In this document: positions 6,685 through 14,240 of the stretch, piece by piece
Layout: each line of letters starts with the position of its first letter
Numbering within the stretch: the first letter of the stretch is position 1
Source of the DNA: Flavobacterium sp. UBA6721
GTDB taxonomy: Bacteria > Bacteroidota > Bacteroidia > Flavobacteriales > Flavobacteriaceae
Length of the DNA stretch: 16,054 nucleotides
NCBI GenBank assembly: GCA_002454195.1
Contig: DKIJ01000007.1
Span: forward strand, 1-16,054
Reading direction: 5' to 3'
Position numbers and translations under genes: made by a program
Notes under the pieces: model-generated
The model's input: only the letters and a program-made list of their open reading frames with translations
What the model was told of the DNA's origin: nothing
Database searches by the model: none

Positions 6685-7965
6685 TTAAGTCTTTTGTTTT
6701 TTCTTTCTGGCAGCCGGAAATAATACATTATTCAAAATCAGGCGATACCCTGGTGAATTAGGATGCAAATCTAAAACTGTGGGAGCATCTCCTACTTTAT
6801 GTTGGTAATCTTCAGGGTCATGACCTCCATAAAAGCTAAACATCCCTTTTCCTTTTTGTCCATGAATATAACGCACTTCTCCATTTAGCTCACAGCTTCC
6901 AAGATTAAGAACATTAGTTTTAATTAGATTTGCATCAAAAGAAGTGGTTTGCCCCATAAAACCTTTAATAAGCTGCGTATGATTTTGACATAACATACTC
7001 GGAATTGGATCCCATTTGGCCGAAAATTCCATTAGGGTGAAATAATCTTTTTCCATCGGCACAACCCTTTTTTCGGTCATATCAATATCAGAAAACTCAT
7101 AACGATCTGGTCTACGTTCTAAAATAAAATCTTTAAAAGCAAAAGAATTACCATAATTAAGTTGAGATTGGTAATTAGGAGAACTTGGGTCACCATCAAA
7201 CATCGATTCACATATATCGATATTATCAGCAGCTAAAGCAATATCAAAACTATCAGTTGCAGAACACATTGCAAACATAAAGCCTCCGCCTACTACAAAA
7301 TCTCTAATTTTTTTTGCAACAGCCCCTTTTTCTTGAGATACTTTTGAAAACCCTAATTTCTGAGCTAAGTTTTCAGCCTCTTTTTTTTGTTCGATATACC
7401 AGGGAGCATTTCGATAGGAACCATAAAATTTACCATATTGACCAGTAAAATCTTCATGATGTAAATGCAACCAATCATAGAGTACTAATTGGTCACTTAA
7501 AACTTCTTCATCATAAATTGCCGTAAAAGGAATTTCGGCATAAGTTAATACCAGTGTAACTGCATCGTCCCAGGGCTGTTTGCCTTTAGGAGTATAAACA
7601 GCTATTTTGGGGGCTTTTTCCAAAATAACATTCTCCATATTTTGAGAAGGACTTGCTATTTCGTCTAAAATAGATTGTTGTTCAGCATCTGAAATCAGTT
7701 CAAAACTCACACCTCTAATCTGACATTCTTTTCGAATTTCAGGAGCATCAGGTAATAAAAAGGAACCTCCACGATAATTGAGCAGCCAACTAGCTTTATA
7801 CTTTTTTTCTAAACACCAATAGGTGATTCCGTATGCTTTTAAGTGATTTTGCTGCGTAGTTTCATCCATTGGCAACAAAATAAAAGAAGCTTTCACTGAG
7901 AAAGAAACTAAAACAATAGTAAAAAAAGCTATTTTTCTAAAAAGCATGAGATGTTTTAATTTCAA
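6685..7965 (-). CDS. Secreted GATase-like protein (often labelled asparagine synthetase B)
   Basis: A 426-residue exported protein. The N-terminus (basic residues, hydrophobic 11-22, then SVKA-S) looks like a Sec signal peptide with cleavage near residue 26. I recall flavobacterial homologues carrying the name asparagine synthetase B. However, the sequence has neither the N-terminal Cys glutaminase domain nor the SGG-x-DS ATP-pyrophosphatase loop of AsnB. What is visible is more like a class I glutamine-amidotransferase or ThuA-type fold. IAVYTPKGKQPWDDAVTLVL (121-140) resembles a first strand. LHLHHEDFTGQ (166-176) follows, and GGGFMFAMCSATDSFDIALA (226-245) looks like a nucleophile-elbow-like turn with C234. 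GGHDPEDYQ and a conserved NSPGYRLILNNVLF lie near the end. Activity is unknown. It starts 17 nt after the dnaB stop and is probably co-transcribed with it. Confidence 0.8.
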   Translation of the reverse strand: MKLKHLMLFRKIAFFTIVLVSFSVKASFILLPMDETTQQNHLKAYGITYWCLEKKYKASWLLNYRGGSFLLPDAPEIRKECQIRGVSFELISDAEQQSILDEIASPSQNMENVILEKAPKIAVYTPKGKQPWDDAVTLVLTYAEIPFTAIYDEEVLSDQLVLYDWLHLHHEDFTGQYGKFYGSYRNAPWYIEQKKEAENLAQKLGFSKVSQEKGAVAKKIRDFVVGGGFMFAMCSATDSFDIALAADNIDICESMFDGDPSSPNYQSQLNYGNSFAFKDFILERRPDRYEFSDIDMTEKRVVPMEKDYFTLMEFSAKWDPIPSMLCQNHTQLIKGFMGQTTSFDANLIKTNVLNLGSCELNGEVRYIHGQKGKGMFSFYGGHDPEDYQHKVGDAPTVLDLHPNSPGYRLILNNVLFPAARKKKQKT

Positions 7966-7982
7966 ATATAACTTATTTTAGC

Positions 7983-9527
7983 TTAAAACGGCATATCATC
8001 ATCATCATCGTCATTTAAATTACTTCCAAAAGCCTCATGAGGAGATGGTAAATTTTTAGTAATAAACGAATTATCGTCTTGATTCATAGAAGACGGTAAA
8101 TCATCATCATATCCGCTATTATAATCATCTAAATTATCAAACTTTCCTAAATGTCCTAAGAATTTTAAACGAACGTTTTCAATTCCTCCATTACGGTGTT
8201 TTGCAATCATAATTTCGGCTTGACCAGCTGTTGGAGCAGCTTCATCATCATCCCATTCCTCAATTTTATAGTACTCTGGACGATACAAGAACGATACAAT
8301 ATCAGCATCTTGCTCAATAGCTCCCGATTCACGTAAGTCAGATAATAACGGCCTTTTACTTGAACCACGAGTTTCTACTGCACGCGATAATTGTGAAAGT
8401 GCAATTACAGGCACATTTAATTCTTTGGCTAAAGCTTTTAGGTTTCGAGAAATTGTAGATATTTCCTGCTCACGGTTCCCTCCTCCTTTTTGATTTCCAC
8501 CCGCTGTCATCAACTGCAAATAATCGATAATAATTATCTTAATTCCATGTTGCGAAGCTAAACGTCTGGCTTTTGCTCTTAAATCAAAGATAGAAAGCGA
8601 AGGAGTATCATCAATAAACAATGGTGCTTTTTCTAAATCTTTAACTTTGGTACTTAACATAGTCCACTCATGCGGTTCTAATTTACCAGTACGTAATTTT
8701 TCAGAAGACAAACCTGTTTCGGAAGAAATCAAACGAGTAATTAACTGAACTGATGCCATCTCAAGTGAAAAAATAGCCACACCATGACCGTAATCGATAG
8801 CCATATTTCGAGCCATTGACAATACAAATGCGGTTTTACCCATCGCAGGTCGCGCAGCAATAATAATCAAGTCACTTGGTTGCCATCCTGAAGTTAATTT
8901 ATCCAAATTAGTAAACCCAGTTTCAACACCACTTAAACCTTCTTTTTTACTAATCTCTTCAATTTTCTTTTTTGCTTGTAAAACTAAACTTTGAGCAGTT
9001 TCAGAACTACGTTTGATATTCCCCTGAGTTACTTCATATAATTTAGATTCTGCTTTATCTAATAAATCAAATACATCAGTAGTTTCATCATAAGATTCTT
9101 CAATAATTTCGTTTGAAATTCGAATCAAACTTCGTTGGATAAATTTCTGAAGAATAATCCTTGAGTGAAATTCAATATGTGCAGAAGAGGAAATTTTTTG
9201 TGTAAGCTGAATTAAATAAAAATCACCACCCGCAACATCTAATTTTCCATTCTTCTTCAATTGGGCAGAAACAGTTAATAAGTCAATTGGTTGTGTTTCT
9301 GTAAACAATTGAACAATAGCCTCAAAAATATGTCTATGAGCATCTTTGTAAAATGCATCTGGTTGTAGAATATCAATTACATCATCTACTCCTTTTTTAT
9401 CAATCATCATTGCTCCAAGCACAGCTTCCTCTAAATCAACAGCTTGCGGAGGTAACTTCCCTTTTTCCAGGTTTATTATTGTAGATTTATCGACCTTAAC
9501 CGGTTTTACATTTTTGAAATTTTCCAT
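7983..9527 (-). CDS. dnaB: Replicative DNA helicase DnaB
   Basis: Hexameric 5'-3' helicase that unwinds DNA at the replication fork and recruits primase. The N-terminal domain (about 25-135) begins PPQAVDLEEAVLGAMM. The RecA-type domain has Walker A ARPAMGKT with K231 and Walker B IIIIDYLQLM. The conserved EISTISRNLKALAKELNVPV and LSDLRESGAIEQDADIV segments are also present. No intein interrupts it. The start is ATG 9527; the frame remains open to TTG 9545, but those six residues add nothing recognisable. The protein has 514 residues, longer than the E. coli form, because of a disordered, Asp/Asn-rich tail of about 50 residues. The tail ends DDDDDDMPF, closely resembling the acidic tip of single-strand DNA-binding protein. 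It lies downstream of the accA terminator and upstream of a secreted-protein gene. Confidence 0.97.
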   Translation of the reverse strand: MENFKNVKPVKVDKSTIINLEKGKLPPQAVDLEEAVLGAMMIDKKGVDDVIDILQPDAFYKDAHRHIFEAIVQLFTETQPIDLLTVSAQLKKNGKLDVAGGDFYLIQLTQKISSSAHIEFHSRIILQKFIQRSLIRISNEIIEESYDETTDVFDLLDKAESKLYEVTQGNIKRSSETAQSLVLQAKKKIEEISKKEGLSGVETGFTNLDKLTSGWQPSDLIIIAARPAMGKTAFVLSMARNMAIDYGHGVAIFSLEMASVQLITRLISSETGLSSEKLRTGKLEPHEWTMLSTKVKDLEKAPLFIDDTPSLSIFDLRAKARRLASQHGIKIIIIDYLQLMTAGGNQKGGGNREQEISTISRNLKALAKELNVPVIALSQLSRAVETRGSSKRPLLSDLRESGAIEQDADIVSFLYRPEYYKIEEWDDDEAAPTAGQAEIMIAKHRNGGIENVRLKFLGHLGKFDNLDDYNSGYDDDLPSSMNQDDNSFITKNLPSPHEAFGSNLNDDDDDDMPF

Positions 9528-9614
9528 ACAACGAAAGTAACACAAATTTTAAAAAAAACACACTTTAGTTATTACTAGAACTTGTTTATAACTGAAGTTT
9601 TTTTGTTTATAACC

Positions 9615-9652
9615 CAAAAAAAAATCCGTCTCGTTCAGGAACGAGACGGATT
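9615..9652 (-). terminator. Rho-independent terminator of accA
   Basis: Nearly perfect inverted repeat: AATCCGTCTCGTTC (9623-9636) against GAACGAGACGGATT (9639-9652). It forms a GC-rich stem of about 12 bp with a small loop. The A-run at 9616-9624 becomes the U-tract on the - strand, so it ends accA transcription. It lies 20 nt beyond the accA stop. It also insulates dnaB, which then needs its own promoter between about 9528 and 9615. I see no convincing TTG/TAnnTTTG pair there. Confidence 0.9.
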
Positions 9653-9672
9653 GTATATTTAAAATGTAGTTG

Positions 9673-10626
9673 TTATTCTTTAAACTCCCCCATTTTAGTG
9701 TATTTATCCATTCTCTGAGCAATTAATTCAGCTGTTGATAAATCTTTCAATTCATTGTATCCTTTCAAGATATATTCTTCAACTGTTTTAAAAGTAGTTT
9801 CTCTATCATAGTGAGCACCTCCTAGTGGTTCTGGAATTACATCATCCACTAATTCTTGTTTTTTCATGTCGGCAGAAGTCAACTTTAAAGCTTCAGCAGC
9901 TTTCTCTTTGTATTCCCAGCTTTTCCATAAAATTGAAGAACAAGATTCTGGTGAGATTACAGAATACCAAGTGTTTTCTAACATATAAACGCGGTCTCCT
10001 ACTCCAATTCCCAAAGCTCCACCCGAAGCACCTTCACCTACAATGATAGAGATAATAGGCACTTTAAGCAAAACCATTTCGTAAATATTTCTTGCAATAG
10101 CTTCACCTTGTCCACGCTCTTCAGCTTCTAATCCTGGGTATGCTCCTGGAGTATCAATTAAAGTCACTACTGGAATTCCAAACTTTTCTGCCATTTTCAT
10201 CAATCGTAAAGCTTTACGATATCCTTCAGGATTAGCCATCCCGAAATTTCTATATTGACGTGTTTTAGTATTGTATCCTTTTTGTTGACCCACAATCATA
10301 AAAGATTGACCGCCAATTTTACCTAAACCACCTACCATCGCTTTATCATCCTTGAAACCTCGATCTCCATGAAGCTCTAAAAAAGTATCACCACAAAGAC
10401 CTCTTATATGATCCAAAGTATAAGGACGACTTGGATGCCTTGATAATTGTACACGTTGCCAAGCGGTAAGATTTTCGTAAATCTTCTTTTTGGTTTCAAT
10501 TAATTTATCATTAATCTGATTACATGTAGCAGTCACATCAACATCTGATTCTTGTCCAATAATTTGGCATTTTTCTAATTGCTCTTCTAGTTCTTTTATT
10601 GGAAGCTCAAAATCTAAATATTCCAT
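9673..10626 (-). CDS. accA: Acetyl-CoA carboxylase carboxyltransferase subunit alpha
   Basis: Alpha subunit of the carboxyltransferase half of acetyl-CoA carboxylase. With AccD it moves CO2 from biotin on AccB to acetyl-CoA, making malonyl-CoA for fatty-acid synthesis in the cytoplasm. The 317-residue length is normal. The N-terminal helical part (1-60) carries the usual [13 protein letters not shown] pattern. The crotonase-fold core has [18 protein letters not shown] (85-102), DTPGAYPG (158-165) and the glycine-rich oxyanion segment [12 protein letters not shown] (197-208). Zinc is held by AccD in the partner subunit, so no Cys4 motif is expected here. The gene stands alone with its own promoter region and terminator; accD and accBC are not in the window. 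Confidence 0.97.
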   Translation of the reverse strand: MEYLDFELPIKELEEQLEKCQIIGQESDVDVTATCNQINDKLIETKKKIYENLTAWQRVQLSRHPSRPYTLDHIRGLCGDTFLELHGDRGFKDDKAMVGGLGKIGGQSFMIVGQQKGYNTKTRQYRNFGMANPEGYRKALRLMKMAEKFGIPVVTLIDTPGAYPGLEAEERGQGEAIARNIYEMVLLKVPIISIIVGEGASGGALGIGVGDRVYMLENTWYSVISPESCSSILWKSWEYKEKAAEALKLTSADMKKQELVDDVIPEPLGGAHYDRETTFKTVEEYILKGYNELKDLSTAELIAQRMDKYTKMGEFKE

Positions 10627-10659
10627 AGGATTTGTGCGTTATTATTTTATTTGGAAGTG

Positions 10660-10667
10660 CAAATATA
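10660..10667 (-). promoter_or_regulatory. accA promoter -7 element, proximal
   Basis: On the - strand this reads TATATTTG, an exact TAnnTTTG, about 33 bp upstream of the accA ATG. The -33 region is poor: only GTG, with a 17-nt spacer. It is predicted as one of two tandem candidates. Confidence 0.45.
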
Positions 10668-10717
10668 AAACTTTAAATCATTTACACCTGCTAATTTTTT
10701 TTTTTTGTATTGGATGG

Positions 10718-10725
10718 CAAAGATA
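10718..10725 (-). promoter_or_regulatory. accA promoter -7 element, distal
   Basis: On the - strand this reads TATCTTTG, another exact TAnnTTTG, about 90 bp upstream of accA. No clear TTG lies 19-21 nt further up. A run of 12 T residues (10695-10706, read as A on the transcript strand) lies between this and the proximal element. The rest of the 220-bp accA/EamA spacer is AT-rich and holds no gene or strong terminator that I can see. Confidence 0.35.
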
Positions 10726-10846
10726 CAAGCTGTTTAATAATCCTTAAATAAAAAAGTAAAAAACATTATTAGACTAATTTTCAAAGAATAACAAAAAATA
10801 TCCATTTAATCATCTTATTTAACAACTAACTTTTTATGAAAAAAAG

Positions 10847-11734
10847 CTATTTTTTTTTACCCGAATTTTTATATTTTAAAATCCCATTCAAAATCACTAC
10901 GGCTATTATTAGCAGCGCACCTCCATAGAAAGAAACACTCATCTTTTCTTTTTCACCAATAATGAAAAAAGCCAAAATAATACCATAAACGGGTTCCAAA
11001 TTCGTTGTTAGCATTACTGTATATGGGCTTAATTGTTTCATCACCTTTACAGAGGCGGTAAAAGCGTATGCAGTACAAATGGACGACAAAAGAAACAACA
11101 ATGACCAATTAGTCAGTGAAACATTAAAAAAATCAAGCGTAAACTTATTTTGAAAAACAAAATAGCAGCTAATAAATAAAACCCCAGCCAAAAACTCGTA
11201 AAAAGTAATTACTGCCGAATCATGTTTTTGAATCAATTTCCCATTAAATAAGGTAAATAGCACTCCTAAAACAATGGAAACAAATGCGTAAATCATTCCT
11301 TTTAAATACCCCATCTCAACTTGCATAATAATTGAAAGCGCTACTAATATAATGACACCAAAAAACACTTCGTACCACAATACTTTTCTACCATAAAACA
11401 AAGGTTCTAAGAGGGATGCTAAAAAAGCCCCTAATGAAAAGACAGACAAGGTCATTGAAACATTTGAAACATGAATAGCATGAAAGAAAAAAATCCAATG
11501 CAAAGCGATTAATAAACCTACAAAAGTTAACTGCAACAGTGAAGTCCAAGTAATACGGAATGATTTTTTAGAAAAACCAATATAAAATCCTAAAAAAATA
11601 GAAGCCATAAGCATTCTATACCATACAATTTCATCGGCTGGAATAGAAATCAAAGCTCCCAAAACAGCTGTAAAACCCCAAATAAAAACGATTAAATGAA
11701 GGTGTAAATAACTTTTAAGTTTATCGTTTGGCAT
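10847..11734 (-). CDS. EamA-family (drug/metabolite) transporter
   Basis: Integral membrane protein of 295 residues with about ten hydrophobic helices arranged as two EamA repeats (about 8-140 and 148-285), typical of the DMT superfamily. The first helix carries FIWGFTAVLGAL. The second repeat contains the family-like SPYTVMLTTNLEPVYGIILAFFIIGE segment, with the conserved Glu and Pro. It ends in a basic tail (KYKNSGKKK). The substrate cannot be deduced; amino acids, nucleobases and other metabolites are all known for the superfamily. The ATG overlaps the last 14 bp of the upstream permease gene, so the two are probably translationally coupled. No clear terminator follows. Confidence 0.9.
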   Translation of the reverse strand: MPNDKLKSYLHLHLIVFIWGFTAVLGALISIPADEIVWYRMLMASIFLGFYIGFSKKSFRITWTSLLQLTFVGLLIALHWIFFFHAIHVSNVSMTLSVFSLGAFLASLLEPLFYGRKVLWYEVFFGVIILVALSIIMQVEMGYLKGMIYAFVSIVLGVLFTLFNGKLIQKHDSAVITFYEFLAGVLFISCYFVFQNKFTLDFFNVSLTNWSLLFLLSSICTAYAFTASVKVMKQLSPYTVMLTTNLEPVYGIILAFFIIGEKEKMSVSFYGGALLIIAVVILNGILKYKNSGKKK

Positions 11735-12809
11735 TGCGAAGTAAATAAACAGCCAGTATACTGAAAATGAAATTTGAAAACCATACGGCTACAAAAGGTG
11801 AAAATGTAGATTTTTCAGCCAATACTCCAAAAATTTTATCAAAAAACACAAATCCGAATGCTACGGCTATACCAATACTAAGGTTCATACCCATACCTCC
11901 TCGCCTTTTCATAGAAGAAACGGCAACGGCTATAATTGTCAAAATAAACGCCGATACAGGAACACTAAATTTTTTATATAAAACTACCATGTAGGTATTT
12001 ATATTAGATGAACCACGCTTTTTTTCTTTATCAATAAAATCGAATAATTCATCCAAACGCAGCGTCTCGGCAATGTAAACTACCGGTGTTAAATCCTCTA
12101 ATTCAAATTTAAATTTTACATTTTTTTCAGCTGCGGTTTCAAGTTTATCATCTACTTTACCTACTGTCCTTTTAGTATAATCAAACAAGGTGTAAGTACT
12201 ATCTTTTTCATTCCATCTGATTCTGCTGGCCGTAATTTTGGAAACCATTTTTTCCTTCTCAAATTTTTCCAAAGCAAAATTAAAAGCCATCTTAGAAGCT
12301 GGATTAAAATTACTTACATACAAAAACTCTTTATCGTTGAGTCTTCTATACACATCCGTATTATCCCCTCTCATACGTTCTTTTCCATCTCTTCGCAGAT
12401 AGGTGTAACGAAAATTATTAAAACCTTCGCTCGACACTGGAACTACATAAAATCCCATCAATAAGACAAAAATTGAAATTATGGTAGCGCCAATAAAATA
12501 AGGTCTTAAAAATCGTGTAAACGAAATCCCTGAACTTAAAATTGCAATAATTTCGGTATTATTAGCCAATTTTGAAGTAAACCAAATTATCGATAAGAAA
12601 AGAAATATCGGAAATAAGGCATTTGCAAAATAAATGGTAAAATGATAATAATAAATAACAATGGCTAGAAATGGAACTTTATTCTCGATCATAAAGTTAA
12701 TTTTCTCCGAGACATCAATGATAATTCCAATAGGAATAAACATCAACAACATAGCCGCAAACGTGGCTAAATATCTTTTTAAGATGTACTTATCTAGTAT
12801 TGTTAACAT
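11721..12809 (-). CDS. LptF/LptG-family (YjgP/YjgQ) permease
   Basis: Predicted inner-membrane permease of the lipopolysaccharide export machine. There, LptF and LptG with LptB2 extract LPS and pass it to the LptC/LptA bridge. The 362 residues start MLTILDKYILKRYLATF, typical of the family. Three N-terminal helices (about 15-32, 50-78, 103-123) precede a periplasmic beta-jellyroll-like domain (about 125-275). Three C-terminal helices follow (about 282-298, 308-327, 337-357). The cytoplasmic loop SKLANNTEIIAILSSGIS (79-96) matches the coupling helix that contacts LptB. The sequence alone does not tell LptF from LptG, and the second paralogue is not in this window. It lies downstream of tgt and overlaps the EamA gene by 14 bp. 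Confidence 0.92.
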   Translation of the reverse strand: MLTILDKYILKRYLATFAAMLLMFIPIGIIIDVSEKINFMIENKVPFLAIVIYYYHFTIYFANALFPIFLFLSIIWFTSKLANNTEIIAILSSGISFTRFLRPYFIGATIISIFVLLMGFYVVPVSSEGFNNFRYTYLRRDGKERMRGDNTDVYRRLNDKEFLYVSNFNPASKMAFNFALEKFEKEKMVSKITASRIRWNEKDSTYTLFDYTKRTVGKVDDKLETAAEKNVKFKFELEDLTPVVYIAETLRLDELFDFIDKEKKRGSSNINTYMVVLYKKFSVPVSAFILTIIAVAVSSMKRRGGMGMNLSIGIAVAFGFVFFDKIFGVLAEKSTFSPFVAVWFSNFIFSILAVYLLRNAKR

Positions 12810-12817
12810 ATTTTCAA

Positions 12818-12852
12818 GTTAGAGGTTAGAGGTTAGAAGTTAGAAGTTAGAA
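12818..12852. repeat. Tandem heptamer array (GTTAGAR)x5
   Basis: Five head-to-tail 7-bp units: GTTAGAG twice, then GTTAGAA three times, with no other variation. They fill the start of the gap between tgt and the downstream permease gene, ending 8 bp before the permease ATG. Transcripts from tgt therefore read through them as TTCTAAC/CTCTAAC just ahead of that start codon. Such arrays are prone to slippage. Confidence 0.9.
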
Positions 12853-12857
12853 AACCT

Positions 12858-12878
12858 CCAGCTCCAAGCTTCCAGCTT
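12858..12878. repeat. Second short heptamer array (CMAGCTY)x3
   Basis: Three imperfect 7-bp units, CCAGCTC, CAAGCTT and CCAGCTT, lie 5 bp after the GTTAGAR array and end 4 bp before the tgt stop codon. The unit length equals that of the neighbouring array, but the sequence is different. Only three diverged units are present, so the call is less certain. Confidence 0.6.
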
Positions 12879-12882
12879 TGTT

Positions 12883-14013
12883 TTACAACCGTTGACTCAT
12901 ATTTTTCACCATCATTTCTTTCCATGGTCTAAAATCACCAGCTAAGATATGTTTTCTTGCCTCGCGAACTAGCCACATATAAAAACCTAAATTGTGAATG
13001 GTGGCAATTTGCTTTCCTAAAAATTCATTTGCAGCAAAAAGATGACGCAAATAAGCCTTAGTATATTCTGTATCTACAAATGTAATTCCCATTTCATCAA
13101 TTGGCGAAAAATCATTTTCCCATTTTTTATTTTTGATATTAATGGTACCATTAGCAGTAAATAACATTCCGTTACGGGCATTACGTGTAGGCATTACACA
13201 ATCAAACATATCAATTCCTATAGCAATATTCTCTAAAATATTAATTGGTGTACCCACTCCCATCAAGTAACGAGGTTTGTCTTCTGGTAAAATTTCTGTA
13301 ACCACTTCAGTCATAGCATACATTTCTTCGGCTGGTTCTCCTACAGAAAGACCTCCAATAGCATTTCCGACTTGACCTGAATTAGCAATATATTCTGCCG
13401 ACTGACGTCTTAAATCTTTATAAGTACTTCCTTGAACGATAGGAAAAAAAGCTTGGTCATAACCATATTTCACGGGTACTTTTTCTAAATGATTAATACA
13501 ACGATCCAACCATCGGTGCGTCATGTGCATCGAACGCTTTGCATAATTGTAATCACATGGATAAGGTGTACACTCGTCAAAGGCCATGATAATATCAGCC
13601 CCAATTGTGCGCTGAATTTCCATTACATTCTCTGGCGTAAAAGTGTGATAGGAACCATCAATATGCGATTTAAACTTTACTCCTTCTTCCTTAATTTTTC
13701 GGCTATTAGAAAGCGAATACACTTGATAACCTCCTGAATCAGTCAAAATATTACGATCCCAGTTCATGAATTTATGCAATCCGCCTGCTTCCTCTAAAAT
13801 TTTAGTCTGCGGACGTAAATACAAATGATACGTATTCCCTAGAATAATATCTGGATTAATATCATTTTTTAATTCTCTTTGGTGCACTCCTTTTACCGAA
13901 GCAACGGTGCCCACTGGCATAAAAATAGGCGTTTCAATTACACCGTGATCTGTGGTAATACTTCCTGCTCTGGCTTTAGAAAGTGGGTCTTTTTGTAATA
14001 AATCAAACTTCAT
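12883..14013 (-). CDS. tgt: tRNA-guanine transglycosylase lacking zinc cysteines
   Basis: Exchanges guanine-34 of tRNAs with GUN anticodons for preQ1 in queuosine synthesis. The 376-residue TIM-barrel enzyme is full length. The general base D92 (TDSGGYQVYSL), the substrate-pocket segments MAFDECTPYP and GGLSVGEP, and the nucleophile D271 (MFDCVMPTRNARNG) are all present. The structural zinc site is not. In E. coli it is C-x-C-x2-C plus His. Here the aligned positions are G309, T311 and D314 in a segment of the same length, while the His (H340, TIHNL) remains. I believe related Bacteroidetes enzymes share this, so it is probably functional. The gene is first in a unit with the LptF/G-type permease and the EamA transporter, separated from them by the heptamer arrays. 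Confidence 0.96.
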   Translation of the reverse strand: MKFDLLQKDPLSKARAGSITTDHGVIETPIFMPVGTVASVKGVHQRELKNDINPDIILGNTYHLYLRPQTKILEEAGGLHKFMNWDRNILTDSGGYQVYSLSNSRKIKEEGVKFKSHIDGSYHTFTPENVMEIQRTIGADIIMAFDECTPYPCDYNYAKRSMHMTHRWLDRCINHLEKVPVKYGYDQAFFPIVQGSTYKDLRRQSAEYIANSGQVGNAIGGLSVGEPAEEMYAMTEVVTEILPEDKPRYLMGVGTPINILENIAIGIDMFDCVMPTRNARNGMLFTANGTINIKNKKWENDFSPIDEMGITFVDTEYTKAYLRHLFAANEFLGKQIATIHNLGFYMWLVREARKHILAGDFRPWKEMMVKNMSQRL

Positions 14014-14038
14014 ATTAAGGTTTTATCCCAATTGTTTT

Positions 14039-14052
14039 CCCGACTATTCGGG
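14039..14052 (-). promoter_or_regulatory. 5'-terminal hairpin of the tgt transcript
   Basis: CCCGA and TCGGG form a 5-bp GC-rich stem with a 4-nt loop. It should lie at or within a few bases of the transcript 5' end predicted from the -7 element at 14057-14064. A protective 5' hairpin is one possibility. It shows no resemblance to a preQ1 riboswitch, and the leader of roughly 37 nt lacks the expected loop and A-rich tail. Confidence 0.3.
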
Positions 14053-14056
14053 TGCG

Positions 14057-14064
14057 CAAAGATA
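14057..14064 (-). promoter_or_regulatory. tgt promoter -7 element
   Basis: On the - strand this reads TATCTTTG, an exact match to TAnnTTTG, about 44 bp upstream of the tgt start. The -33 region has no clean TTG at the expected distance. Transcription should begin near 14050. Confidence 0.5.
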
Positions 14065-14120
14065 GTCTAATTTATAAAAACATAATCATATTTAACAGCA
14101 AACTAAGACTTCTCAAAAAG

Positions 14121-14240
14121 CATTTGGGCGTATCCCTGCCTCCACTTCGTTCCTGTAGGGTCGGGCTATCCGTTTCAATCTTTTATTTTTCTTTTTTTTC
14201 AAAGAAAAATAAAAGGATTTCCACTGCTATCCCTTACGCA
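14121..14240 (-). repeat. Dispersed structured repeat, copy 2 (candidate ncRNA)
   Basis: Inverted relative to the copy at 94-190. Read on the - strand it carries GGGATAGCAGTGGAAATCCTTT, a long hairpin, and AAGATTGAAACGGATAGC. The hairpin pairs CTTTTATTTTTCTTT with its exact complement (about 14180-14194 and 14201-14215). It again extends through AATC/GATT past a bulged C. The distal half (CCCGACCC...GGCAGGGATACGCCC) is longer and more GC-rich than in copy 1 and could form a second stem. The stem sequence differs from copy 1 but stays paired. The outer limits are approximate. Confidence 0.75.

Noticed and set aside
7986..8012. ATC trinucleotide run at the end of dnaB as a microsatellite of note
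   Set aside because: It simply encodes the Asp run of the C-terminal tip, so slippage would only change the Asp count. The protein-level feature is the more useful observation.
9825..10046. 73-codon + strand open frame within accA
   Set aside because: It is antisense to a well-supported gene and is a shadow of its codon usage.
11767..11994. 75-codon + strand open frame within the LptF/G-type gene
   Set aside because: It is antisense to a membrane-protein gene with clear family features and has no promoter or independent support.
12818..12878. Heptamer arrays as a CRISPR array
   Set aside because: The units are 7 bp, directly abutting and without spacers; no cas genes are nearby.
13489..13737. 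82-codon + strand open frame within tgt
   Set aside because: It is antisense to conserved catalytic segments of tgt and has no coding signal of its own.
14014..14056. preQ1 riboswitch in the tgt leader
   Set aside because: The leader is short, and the 5-bp hairpin lacks the loop sequence and A-rich tail expected of preQ1 aptamers.
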